From assembly GCA_022577435.1 (NCBI GenBank), contig JAKOON010000012.1, forward strand, positions 18,204,585 through 18,268,584: a stretch of DNA of 64,000 nucleotides. Reading direction: 5' to 3'. The notes under the pieces were generated by a model. It ran no database searches. It saw only the letters and a program-made list of their open reading frames with translations, and was not told the DNA's origin. Below are positions 25,450 to 37,079 of the stretch, one piece after another (within the stretch, counting starts at the first letter, position 1; each line of letters opens with the position of its first letter). Both the position numbers and the translations under genes were made by a program. Origin of the DNA: Embiotoca jacksoni. Taxonomy: Eukaryota > Chordata > Actinopteri > Embiotocidae.

Positions 25450-27639
25450 AGTCTTGAGATCCAGCTAAACACACTGAGTGTCAAGTCTACCAGCAGAGTG
25501 TCTATGCAAGGTCAGACAGGAGAAGATGAGATCCTCCTCAGTGAAAGTCCATCAAGATTAGACTTTACATCTGTCATAAAACTCAAGTTTGACCAGTTTA
25601 CATGCTGCACGTTGAATGCAATCAGGTTTCGACTGAGAGTTTTACTACTAGTCTGAAACTCATTTTAACATTCCACATAGTTTTACAGACCTCCAGTGCA
25701 TCTGAAGTGCAGAATGATAAGTTGTAAATCTTTGTGATCACTGAAGTAATTTATTTAAAAAAATTCCAAACATTCACATGTTTTAGCTGCAAAAATGTGA
25801 GATCATTTGACATCTGGTAAATTTCAATGGGCATTTTTCACCATCTCCTTGACCTTTTATGGACTAAATGACTTTTTGGCTAGTCATTAATTTACCTGAA
25901 AAATTCATCAACATGAAAATAGTTATTAGTTGTAAATCTGCATTCATGGTACACCATGTGAAGAAGGTTAGAAAACTCTGCAATTTGTTAAAACAAGGGA
26001 AAAAAAGCTAATGAAATACATTTAATTATTCTGAGATAATCTTTATTCTTGTCATGATTGCTGCTGCTTTTCAGTCAAACTCTACATCTTGACACTTAAG
26101 CCCACACTACCCAAGGTAACCAGCAGATGGAGCACTGTCAGTAGTGAACGTGGCCCTGTCTCAGTCTCAGATCACACTGGTTCAATGTACTCAATTATGA
26201 CAGCTGTTCCAACCTCAGCCCTCCTCCTACAGACAACAGGGACGACACGCAGGCGCCATCCCTGTCAGATTATATGCACGCTTCCCATCATTACCTTTTA
26301 TGATGTGAAAGAGTGAACAAATGGTGGCGCCTCCCTCTTTCTGATCATTTCTATTATTTGCCTGAAACATTACGGGGGCCTCTCTACGCCTCTGACTTCT
26401 TACTCGCCACAGCAGCTCTCCCCCCTGGATGAATAATGCATCACAGCCTTTCTAGCTCACTACCTGAGCCCGCTGCCCAATTATTAGACCCTGTTCCAGT
26501 CTGTTGGCATTTTCTTTTGAATTCCACGTTCATTTGTGCGCCGCAAATGCCATCACTGGACGAGCAGACACTTATATGTCACAGGGCTCAGAGTTGCCAC
26601 TGCGCCCCCTCCTGTACCTTAAACTACGGGTGCAGAAGTGTATTTTGGTTTCGCATGTGAAAGTCTCAATTTATTAGAACGTCATTATGGTGGGAGTCAG
26701 ATGGATGTCATTCTCTTCGGTGCCATAAAGCCCCACATTCATGGCGATGACATATCCTAGCAACAGAGCGCAAATTTGTTTGGGCTGTGTAGGGTTGCCT
26801 TTTTAATGCATTTATTTATTTGTAAAGATTATTTAAAGTTCAGTTTTCATTCATTTTAAGGACCTTTTAAAGTCTGTCTGCAATCAGCACCGAATCTGCA
26901 ACTCATTATTCATTTCAAATTAAAAGAAGTAGGCCTTTAAAAATGGATGTAGAATGTCAATCAACGCATTTATTTATACAGCACACGTACATCATATGCA
27001 ACTCCAAGTGGTGAATGCAAAAGTGAAAGAATAAGTAAATTTAAAAAAAATAACATACAAAAGAAAACACACACTAAAAAAAGCCAGACTTTAAAGGTGT
27101 TTTATTTTGAAGATTTCCATTTTATCCTCACAATCTTCATCCAAATAATGTTCTGCAGAAGAAATTGTTTATTTCTTAAGCACATTTTGACTGAAAAATG
27201 TGCATGCACTATATAGGCCTACATGTATGAGCATGTAATATATGGTTTATAACACACTATAATGTAGTTGTAAGCAGATTTGAATGTGCATGAATGTCTT
27301 TGTCCTCCTGTAGGACCGCATGAGTGCAAGCTGTCACATAAACACACAGTAAATGACAATGTAGTAAAATGTCTAACATCCACCGTGTTTACAGGAGTTC
27401 TAGCTGATTACTGATCGTAGTTTATCGGTGTCCTTATAGCTGTATTGTAGTGTGCTATAAACTCAAACATCTTTTACTAACTTCTTCAGTAAACAGACTC
27501 ACAGGACCTTGTTCCTTCCTGTTGTTCTTATTTTAGGCTACACTAAAAATGTTTCTCTCATAAATATACAGTACAATTAGCAGTAGAAATACAATAATGT
27601 AACTGTTACAGGCTCTACTAAACCAAACCACCGTCAGAT

Positions 27640-27930
27640 TTTGATCTAGCGGTCGAAGTCAAGCTCGGTAAATATCGACCAACAGTGCGGTAGGCTGCGC
27701 TGCACAGCTTGACTCCACTAGGGGCAACAACAACAAAAGTTTGCACTTGTTGACGTATTTCAAATAGTTCCTGTTTTGGAATGTGTACGCGTGTTGGAGA
27801 CCTTTCACACCACGAGTTTGAGCTTGTGACTTTTTGCCAGGTTTGTGTTTTGCGCAATGATCGCGAGCTTTGTGCCACTTTGAAGGCTTTGTTGTTGGCG
27901 AGCCTCGCCGGGTTGTGCGGCAGCAGCTCC
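27640..27930 (+). promoter_or_regulatory. putative promoter/5' UTR of the alternative oxr1 first exon
   Basis: Sequence just before the MDFIF start is locally enriched in CpG (GCGGTCGAAG, ACGCGTG, TTGCGCAATGATCGCGAG, AGCCTCGCCGG), unlike the AT-rich DNA before it. No clear TATA box is seen. A short upstream reading frame (ATG at 27857, stop ending 27883) would lie in the leader if transcription begins before it. An in-frame ATG at 27781 would add 50 residues without recognised similarity. Promoter activity is inferred from position. Confidence 0.4.
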
Positions 27931-28087
27931 ATGGACTTCATATTTTCTCTCACGGGCAGCGGTGCGAGAGTTGTCAGGGACGCAATCTCTCAGAGACTGT
28001 GGCCGGGACCCGGACAGGAGACTGTCCAGGTTCAGCAGCACTACGCTGGGACAATTTTCGACAGAAGCTCCGTCCACTCCAAGACAG
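27931..28087 (+). CDS. oxr1: alternative first coding exon of oxr1 (MDFIF isoform)
   Basis: 52 codons starting MDFIFSLTGSGARVVRDAIS and ending SSVHSKT plus one base, followed by donor GTCAGT at 28088. As I recall it, a vertebrate OXR1 isoform starts MDYLTTFTEKSGRLLRG and joins directly to DTGQKK. Here the acidic-aromatic start, the SG-R-V/L-R pattern and the phase-1 end agree. Splicing to 47391 gives SKT-D-TGQKK, in frame. This start is preferred over the in-frame ATG at 27781 because family similarity begins here. The -3 base is T and +4 is G, so the initiation context is only moderate. The short N-terminus replaces the LKKKSQSVD segment and could change localisation or expression. It lies 24.5 kb after the 3278-3474 exon and 19.3 kb before its partner. 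Confidence 0.75.
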
Positions 28088-29931
28088 GTCAGTCTGCCAT
28101 GCATTTCTGTTGTCTGATAGTGTGAGAACACGTATTCAACTTTATAGAGCATACGAACCTCCAATGTATGCTCTGGTGGGCGGTGCCAAACTCTCTTTAA
28201 AAATCGTCAAGTTGAACGTTTTCTTACTGCTTTCGATCATTTTCTTAGCTAATAGAACTTAGGTTAATATCTTGAAATAAACTGAACGTATCACTTATAA
28301 TTTCGGCGGTGTCCTTTATTTTTGGAGAGTATGTACTCAACGTTAAAAGACCCGAAGCATGCTCAGTGTGTGGTGGCAGATTCCCTTTACAAAATCCATC
28401 AGTTTAAGGTCTCCTCGTAGCTCAAATCATGTCCTTACCCGATAAAACATATTTTAACAATGTGAAACAAACATTAAGTACTACTCTTAGTTTCGGCGAA
28501 ACTCTACTTAATACATATAATTCATGTAATATAATTTAAACTTTTAATTTAGTGCCTCCTGCTATTTCCGCTGCAGGCTACTCCTTAAAGTACAGTCTGT
28601 GCCTGTCAACTGCGTGGCATACCCAAGTTAAGCTTCTTCAGCTATATTTTGTAATTATACTGACTTCACCTGAACATGGACAACACACAAAGCTTCATAG
28701 ATTACATTGCATGATTTAACATTTGACATTACGACTAGACTTGAAACTATAATTTTGCACCCCTCAAACACTTCTAACTGGGAGCACGCAGCCTCGTCAG
28801 CTGAAATATTGACCTTTAATACATTTAATTATTTTTCAGTGCCTTGAAAACATTACTGTTTCAGGGTTAGTGATATTAAATAGTTTTACTGCATTTAGCC
28901 AAGTGACAAGTAGAGACTGTGAACAGATACGAGCTCATCCTTAAAGGTCCCCTCCAGGCCTGTTTGATGATGTATGTAAAATACAGTTTTAAAATCTCTA
29001 CACGCGTCACTCTGCACAGCGAAGCTCAAAAATTCAACTGGAACAAGAAGCAAAAACTAAAGCTAAAGATCAAAGCTGTGAGGAATCACCTGGAACTCAC
29101 ATCTGTCAATCACCTATGCCCCTTTTTTTCCTCACAATCCTAAACCTTTACATTACTCAGTACATAAAACTTAAGATTCATATATTTCAGGACTGAGGGT
29201 CTGTATGCCTGAATTCCTACTGCAGAACTCATGTTAATTCATAAGGAATCAGCTCAGTTCATGTCCTCAGCGGCTGGACTGTGCCTGTCCGGTTTGTTGT
29301 GAGGACACACTGCCTGTAACAAGTGAGGCATGCCAAATATTTCAGATCAGCAGGCAGTGCATGCTTAAACAATCCAGCCAGGGAGTGAACAAGTATGTCC
29401 TCGGGGCCTTTCACATCAGGGAGTATCTCCATGTTAATAAAGATTGGATTTTTTTTTTTTGTGTCCCCCTTTCTGTTTTGCCTCTCATACTTAATTTATG
29501 ACGAGACCAATCAGTGCCGTCTCTCACTTTGAATTAAAAGCGGAGAAATGTAGTCTTGTTGACATGAAAACCAGAGACTGTTCTGAGCTCTCCGCCACTC
29601 CGTCCCCTGAAATATCCCACAGAATGCTCTGCGCTGTTAGTTAGCATTAATTGGCTCCTCTGAAAACACAGGAAGTTGAACACAGTTAGGGGCACCCTCC
29701 CTCGCATGCCGCTCCCGTACAGGAGGTTTGCAGCTCATGCAGAGTCATCAGGCTCCAGAGCCCAGTGGCAGGCAGGTTAATTGTTCGATCTAATTAGGAC
29801 AAAGATTAATCAGATGCATGTTCTGCTGCTCTTGAAACGCCACGGATGGCAGTCGGGTTCATTAGCAGTCCTTTTGCCTCTCTCTCTCTCTGGCAGCGGG
29901 GTGGACTGCGGGGGCGGCTCGGGGCCTACCG

Positions 29932-29983
29932 CCCCGTCCAGTTAGTCCCACTCTCTCTCTCGAGTGGGACTAACTGGACGGGG
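29932..29983. repeat. perfect 22-bp inverted repeat with 8-base loop
   Basis: The left arm is 29932-29953 (starts CCCCGTCCAGTTAG) and the right arm is 29962-29983 (ends CTAACTGGACGGGG). They are exact reverse complements and are separated by TCTCTCTC. After a small asymmetric internal loop, CTACC (29926-29930) can pair with GGTAG (29989-29993), extending the stem. The structure would fold very stably in RNA or single-stranded DNA. It could be a small-RNA-like hairpin, a young foldback or an assembly artefact. Confidence 0.9.
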
Positions 29984-30980
29984 AGTCAGGTAGTGGAAGT
30001 GAGAAGACGATGTTAGAGATGAAGGTGGGCGTGGAGGCAGTGGACGAAGCGGGAATGGGCAGTGCAGGATGGTGAGGGCCCAGATACAACCGACACAGAC
30101 TTCACCTTTCTGTGCTCCAAATGCTTTAAGAGGAAACAGACAGCACTTTGTGAACTCACCTTACCTGGAACAGAGGAAAGTGTGAAGATCAGATTTCATA
30201 TTTTGTTTAATATGACAATCTGTTCATGGATTATCAGTAGTGTTTAGCCAGAGAAAATTAAAGAGGCCAGCAGGGCGGCCTCGAAATAGTTGACTCAGCG
30301 ATAGTTGACGAGAAAAGTCCACCAAATTTTCAATAGGCGTTTAGTTGTAGGAAGATAAAAACCTCTCTAACTGCACCTTGTTAGAGATTTTATCAACAAC
30401 TTCCTTAAAAAATGTCTGGTTTTCCCCTTAGAAAGGTGGCCTTGTGGGTAAACATGGCGACGTAGGTCCAGTGAGCCATCATTGTGGGAAGTGAGCGACT
30501 TTCACGCGTGAGAACTAACGTTAGCCTCACATAGCTGCAGCCCATGTGACGTGCATGCCGACAGTGATGATTACGTCTCTGTAATCAGCTGAAACGTTTT
30601 CTGATAAGCCACAGTTTCAGTTTTCATAGATAGTTAATCGTTTTTGTAACAGTCATTTCCAGTTGTAGCATCAGAATACTGTGAATTGTGGGAACTCGAC
30701 TCAAGCAAGCTACTTCAAAGTTGGCATTAGTGACTTGTAAAGTCTTGGAAGGAGCCCCTTCTGATTTCACAGTGAAACAACCATGAGCTTCTGCAGATTC
30801 ATCAGGAATGCATGTCGAAGTGAGATCACAAGGGTGGTCGGTGGAACTGGGAAGCTGTCGTTCTGTCAGGACCAGAAAAGAGACACAAGTGGAAGCGCAG
30901 TTTTTGCTTTCACCTGCAGTCGGATTCGTTCCGACATGCAGAACTGAAATGCATCTTCTCAAACGAGATGAAAAGTCCTG

Positions 30981-31027
30981 CAGAGGCAGCGTGAGCTCAG
31001 AGGCAGCGTGAGCTCAGAGGCAGCGTG
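30981..31027. repeat. 17-bp tandem repeat, about 2.8 copies
   Basis: The unit CAGAGGCAGCGTGAGCT is present twice exactly (30981-30997 and 30998-31014) and a third time for its first 13 bases. The exact copies suggest a recent tandem duplication. Confidence 0.95.
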
Positions 31028-33384
31028 CCCTGCAGCTCAGCGAGCTCCGGCCCATCCGGTCCACCAAACATCTCGTCTCAGCTGTAATCGGCCACAAATG
31101 ACTTCCCTGGATGTCCCTAGAGATCACACTGAATGAACAGATACGGTACTGTGTATGCTTCTAATGTACTTTCTCTCCGTTGATTGGATTACAGAAATGT
31201 GCAACAAACAAAAATAGAAAGACGGGATGTTCAGCGAGGTTGTTCCTCAGGGTTCTTAGACAGATGGATGATGATTATGGATGAATATGATTTTGATTGC
31301 AAAACCTTGAAACTGAAATGTCACCATCAACCCACAGGTATTTCACTCTGCTAAATATTTCTAAAGCACTTTTAAGATGTATTGATGAAATTTCAGCTGT
31401 GGACAGAGGACTTCCTGTTATATAATAAAGGAAGTATTTTTTTAAAAACAACAACAATTTTGTAAAATTTATCTTCTGTCCACTCCGGTGGTCTAAACGC
31501 TGCTGAAAAAGTGTCGCACTGAACTAGTCTAGAAGGAACATGGCTAGAAAACGAATTACTATCACCCCTCATTATCATTTTTTGCAAATAATTGTGTGAG
31601 AAATGAACTTCCAGCTTGATTGTCAGGGACTGGAACGCACATAAAGCGCTGCTGCTTGAACATAAGCTTTTGTGTGGACCTGCTGTTACACTGAAGTGGC
31701 CATAATATCACATAAACAGACCGCGTGCTCATACTGCGTATTAATAGATGATTCACCGGGGCCACTGTTTGTCCTCCCGACATTGAACTCCCCTCCGCAT
31801 CTCCAGGTTCTTTCAATCCCCGAGGGTGTTCACTTATTTGTCAGTGTTCACGTTCACCCTGAGGCTGACACCGACTCGGCTGCAATTGTCAGGATGATTC
31901 AGAATCTGTTGATGCTCTCAGCGCTGTAATAGCTGATTTTAATCACCTTAATTTCCAAAAAGTCCTTGAGCAGTTTGTATTATCGTATCACTCGCCCCGC
32001 ATGCCATTATGAGACACTCCTGGGATCTTTTATGGCTCCGGCGGGGGAGCTTAAGTGCCAGGACTCCCAGAGGGACCGGCGGACCACGGCACAGAGCACC
32101 TGCTCTGCACTTAGACACCTGTGTTCAGGGTGTGAACTCATGACTGCTGCCTGACTTTTAAAGGAGTCAACATAGACAGTATAATGGCCGTGTCCCACCA
32201 ACATGTTGATGCATTTTCTACGAAAAGAAAAACTAAAGGGGAGGTCAGTTTAGAAAGAAAAACAAATCCAGATGACAGACAGAGACTCTGAGGCTTCAAG
32301 CCCGTACTGTGTGATGAAAGAGTGGCGCTGACTTGATAAACAACAGTGAAAGGCCTGGAAGGTTTGATGTCAGTGGGTTGAATAACATACTGCATACCTT
32401 GATTGCCGGTGCTTAGATATTTCAACAGCAGATGTTTGGAAGAGGCCAGATGACGACTTTAAGGGAAGGTAATTATGATCTCTTCTGTTCTGAGCTCCTT
32501 TTTGCATCTTCGGTACTCCAGCTGAAAAAGGCTCGCAGCCTCAGGAAAACAGGCAGGTAGTAATTTCACTTCTTCTGAAAACATTCCAAAAATATAACTA
32601 CACACTGGAGTGATGTCAGCTGGTGTTTTCCAAAGAGCTGTTTTGAAAGTTTGGATATTTGGTTTACCTCTTCGAAAACTTTCTGTGCATAGTTTGTCTT
32701 AAGCTGATGAGCTTTTCTTCGTGTGGTCGTCTAAAAAAATCGTTGAGTTTTCCCGGTGATTTCATGAGAAGATAAGCAGCAGGGAGCCGGTGTGAAGAGG
32801 GGTGTGATCTCGTGCAAAGACGACGCTGTCACTCTTCTACAGGAGCTGGGGAACACCTGATGATGTCATGTCTCACAGGGAAAGAAAAACTCATTCACAG
32901 CAATGTAATGTCTCTGCAGTACAGTTGCTGTCGGGATGAACATTTCACAGCTGTACATTGTATTTACTATATTGCATGACAACCGGTGAGTGAAACATCG
33001 GTTCACCACTCCAGAGATCAACTCATTTAGTGTAATTGTGTTGTTGCTAATGGTCAGAGATGATTTCTGTAAAAAGATTTTGTTAAGCTACATTAAGAGG
33101 GCCTGGCTTGTTGAAAAAGCCAGTAAACATGGTGTAACTAAGCTAAATCTAGTGTGAGATGCTTGTTGTGAGAACAACTGGGGTCATTCTCTGCTGTCCT
33201 GTCAGCTGATTTCTCTGTTTGTCCTCTGGGAACAAGAGTAGAAGCAGGCGTTCAGTGAATCCCAGTTCATTTAAACTGCTCATATCAAGGTTAAAGTATG
33301 TTTATGTAAATACAGTGACTTCATTTTAAATGATTAAATAACCTTAGACTGTAATACATAAGTATTAACTTGTTGTTTACAGGA

Positions 33385-34480
33385 TAGGTAGTAGTTTTTA
33401 AACGAGGGAACTGAATGGAGAGGCAACAGACAATAAGGAAAAACCATGAGAGAGAAAAAGCATGAAGTAAATGAGATGTGATGGTGAGATATGAGTTATA
33501 AAGAGTGAAAGAGTGAGAGGAAAGAAGCTCGGTGCATCACGAGGTCCCCCAGCAGCCTCGGCCTTTAACAGCATAACTGCAGGATGGTTCAGGGCCACCT
33601 GAGCAGCCCTAACTATAAGCTTTATCAAAAAGAAAAGTTTTGAGTCTGACCTTAAAGCTAGAGAAGGTTTCTGCTCCTCGAACACAAACTGGGATCTGGT
33701 TCCACAGGGGAGGAGCCTGAAAACTGAAGCCCCGCCTCCCATTCTACTTCTTTAAACTCTGGGAACCACAAGTAGACCAGCGTACTGAGAGCGAAGTGCT
33801 CTACTAGGATTATATGGTTCTTTAAGATCTCTGAGATAAGATGGATTCTGGTCATGAAGAGTTTTGTAAGTGAGCAAGATAATTTTTTTATTCTATTCTT
33901 GATTCCACAGGAAGCCAGTGAAGAGAAGATAAAACTGGAGAAATATGATCTCTCTTGCTAAATCCCATCAGTACTCTTGCTGCAGCATTTTGGATCAGCT
34001 GCAGGATTTTTAATGAGTAATTTGGACATCCTAACAACAAGGAATTACAGTAATCTAGCCTAGAAGTAACAAACGCATGAATGAGTTTTTTTCTGTGCCA
34101 CGCTGAGGAAGGATTTTCCTGATTTTATTAATATTACGTAGATGAAAGAAGACAGTTCTGGAGATTTGCCTTATATGGTGGGTAAAGGACAAATCCTCAT
34201 CAAAGATGACTCCAAGGTTCCTCACAGTTTTGCTGGAGGCCAAGACAATGTCATCTTGAGTAACTAAGTGATTAGAGAAAGAGTTTCTGAGGTGTTTACA
34301 TATAATATATATAATAACGTTTTGTCTGACTTTAGAAGCAGGACATTGTTGGTCATCCAGGCCTTTATGTCTTTTAGACATTCTTCAAGTTTTACTGATT
34401 GATTTGTTTCATCTGGTTTTATAGAAAGATATAGCTGCGTGTCATCTGCATAAAACATAATAAACATAATTTACTTTCAT
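33385..34480 (-). mobile_element. 3' end of a second L2-type LINE, heavily broken
   Basis: Minus-strand relic truncated just upstream of the polymerase YADD box: MFYADDTQLYLSI, with Y codon at 34452-34450. It continues with LEECLKDIKAWMTNN and, after a frameshift near 34310, with the NLGVIFDEDLSFTHHIR and LRNINKIRKILPQR stretches. It goes on down to about 33600 (RSRNLLSFKV-like and LKTFLF words) through several frame breaks. The sequence differs from the first LINE, so it is a separate family or subfamily of the same L2/CR1 group. No full reverse transcriptase is left. Confidence 0.8.
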
Positions 34481-34554
34481 GTTAGGCTCCATGAATATGA
34501 CAGTAACTGCAGCTTGGTTTATTTTAATTTTTTTTATTGCTGATGATTGTATGA

Positions 34555-34690
34555 GGATCCTTAAAATTCTACTTCTTTGAATGTAAAGCAGGACATTTTT
34601 TTCTGTAGTTTCTGACTTGTTAAAGACAAAAAAAATGTCTTGATTAATTATAGAAAATAATCATTAGATGGATCAATCATTGTTAGCTAC
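34555..34690 (-). repeat. fragment of a GATTAAT-type teleost repeat (minus orientation)
   Basis: TTTCTGACTTGTTAAAGAC...GATTAATTATAGAAAATAATCATTAG resembles the complement of a very common fish intronic repeat whose better copy lies at 56500-56800. It is short and degenerate. Confidence 0.5.
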
Positions 34691-37079
34691 GGCCGTGCTC
34701 GGTTTGAACTGCTTTTACAAAACTCAGCTTTTAGAAAACAGTCCAAAGGAAATATTTGCAGATTAAGTAATTGCAGTGACCAGCGTGTGGTGTGAGCTGC
34801 TCGCTTTATGGCTTCAGTGAGGTCAACGACCATCTGTGAATGTTTGACGGAGCACTCCTGTGTGCTCTGTTCTTACCTGTGGTTTAAATGCCCCCCCCAC
34901 GGTCGAAGGGAAATACAGTACGTGGTTATTCTTCTTCTTGACCTGCGTTCCCTCTGAGCCTGCTGTGTTGTAAAGCACAGAGACATCTGGCGCTGAAACT
35001 GTTTGTTTCATTGCTAAGGAGAGAGACAGTCCATCAAGTTGTCAACCTTTGTCCCCCCTGATAGTTAGTCATGCAGATTGATTTGCAGAGACGCCGTCTT
35101 CGTTTTTCTCTGTGATGTCGGCAGACATGTCTGGCTAAACGGAAAGTAAGCTGTGTGTGTTGGTGCTGCAGCCTCACTTACTGGTCGGCCATGACAGACT
35201 GTGGTGAGACGGGAGGAGCACTGACGGCTTTTATTTCATTCAGCAGTGGGAGATGTTTTCAGAGCATTCACTTAAGTATGACTAACAATCTGCAGTAAAA
35301 GTTCTCCGCTCCAATTAAGTGTCAAACTTTTACTGCAGTATGCCCAGCAAAATGTGCTTTAAATATCAAAAGCACATCATTATGCAAAATGAGTGGTATT
35401 TATATATATTCTATATTTACTATTTTTTTTTTTCATTATTATAATTAAAGAGGAATATTTTGAGAATTATTCTTTTTTTGTTGTTGTTGAGTTAGTTCAG
35501 AAAATCAACAGGACGGCTAGCAGCCAGTTAGCTGAGCACAATGACTTGAAATGTCTCAGCAACAGCAATAAAAAACAACTTCCTATAAGCTTCTGTAAAG
35601 CTTTATTCAAACAAAACCACACCAATACAGCAGAGGATCTATTGAATGTTCGCTAACATTAGCCATCATAATTTCAGCTTTTGGTCTCACGACTGTAGCA
35701 GAAAAATAAGTTGACGTGAGTGTTCAACTTTTACTTTGTTTAAGTAAGAATCAAGTTTTTCTTCTTTAGTCACGGTCTTTAGCCTCTGACTAAAAAGTAA
35801 AATATTTTCCTCGGGCATGGGTGGTGCTATATTTATCCTCTTTGACAGGGAGCCGAAGATAAAAACACGTATTAAGTACCGCAAAATTATATGTAGAGCA
35901 TGACCATGTGACTTTTAAAAGAAGAATTGTTTGTTTTCAGACTGAAAAGTTGAACTCATGAGCAGTAAATCCATGTTTAATATCATACAGATACAGCCTT
36001 ACTTAGTCGGATATGACCGTGTTGCTAGTGGAGGCTAATTTTAGAAAAAGTTAAGTCAAATGTTGCCGTCATGATAAATAGTAGAGTCACTTAACTAGCT
36101 TTATTAGTTATTGTGCTCCTGCTTTCCTCCATACTTGCTCTTCTGCTCACATTGTTTCCAGACTCAGGAGCTGCTCTCTCCTTCCCCGTACCTGCGTTTG
36201 GTTGTTACCACAGTCGGTTCAAATCTTGACTCCAGAACAGGACTCTTTGCTTTTGGCTCAATACGAAGATCTGATAATGCAGAGTTTGTGTTTCTCGTAG
36301 CTGAGCTCATCACTTCTCCTGCTATTGATTGGTCCTGTAACGTGAGGAGTTAGTGTTGCTGTCGTGGTGCAGAGTGCCAGCGCTCCGAAGCGGCAGCGTA
36401 AACCAATAAAGAGGCGCTTTTGTACGCAGAAGTGGACGGGACAAGTGTTCATGCCGACACTGCTCTGTTTACTGCCACAGGTTTTCTCCTGAGGCCATCC
36501 AAACAGCATTTCATTAATTAAGACTGATGATGTAATAATTTAATAATCATGAATGGACACTGGTCAACGCACATGTTCTTTACATATGATCACACATTAG
36601 TTCAGTGGCAGCGTTGCATTACTGTCCTGGTGATGATGAATCACAGAGTTGTTGTGGAAGCTGCAGCAAGCATACATTATGTTTATGTATCATCGCCATC
36701 GATCGGGCCGATACAGCGTTAGACTTAAGCCATACTATTCATCGTGTCTTCTTTTACCCCTCTCTCCCTCCCTCCCTCCCAACTTTGAATTGGAAAGACA
36801 TATTGCTGTAAGTGCAATAACGTTACCGCCAAGGGTTGGACAAATCACGGTGCGATTAGTGTGTCTGGAGGCTGAGCTCATGTGACAGCAGGGAGGAGGA
36901 GGAAGAGGAGGAGCAGGAGGAAGGGGAAGAAGAGGAGGAGGCTGGGAGGCCTGGTGCACAACCAGGAAAATATACTTTTTTAAACTTCACTTAGAGCTCC
37001 AGGAGAGGCAAAATCATTTGGTCTGCAACTTTGGTCAAGACTGAAATGTGCCAACAACTATGGGATTGATTGCTGCGAG
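34691..37079 (+). other. oxr1 intron
   Basis: No exon is recognised. A 14-bp perfect inverted repeat (CTGCAGTAAAAGTT at 35290-35303, complement at 35325-35338, 21-base spacer) and a GGA-rich stretch (36885-36945) are present. The remainder is unique-looking. Confidence 0.5.

Larger units (their letters stand above)
23420..27780 (+). other. oxr1 intron upstream of the alternative first exon
   Basis: No coding exon is recognised. The stretch holds a GT microsatellite (24299-24365), a run of 21 G (25429-25449) and a possible LINE/SINE 3'-end fragment near 26965-27080 (TTTATTTATACAGCAC). The last 180 bases before 27780 are richer in CpG than the AT-rich DNA before them and may be part of a promoter. 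Confidence 0.5.
28088..33384 (+). other. oxr1 intron after the alternative first exon
   Basis: No further exon is recognised. The stretch holds a perfect hairpin (29932-29983), a 17-base tandem triplication (30981-31027) and a part rich in homeodomain-type words (about 29630-29830). The remainder is unique-looking. Confidence 0.6.
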
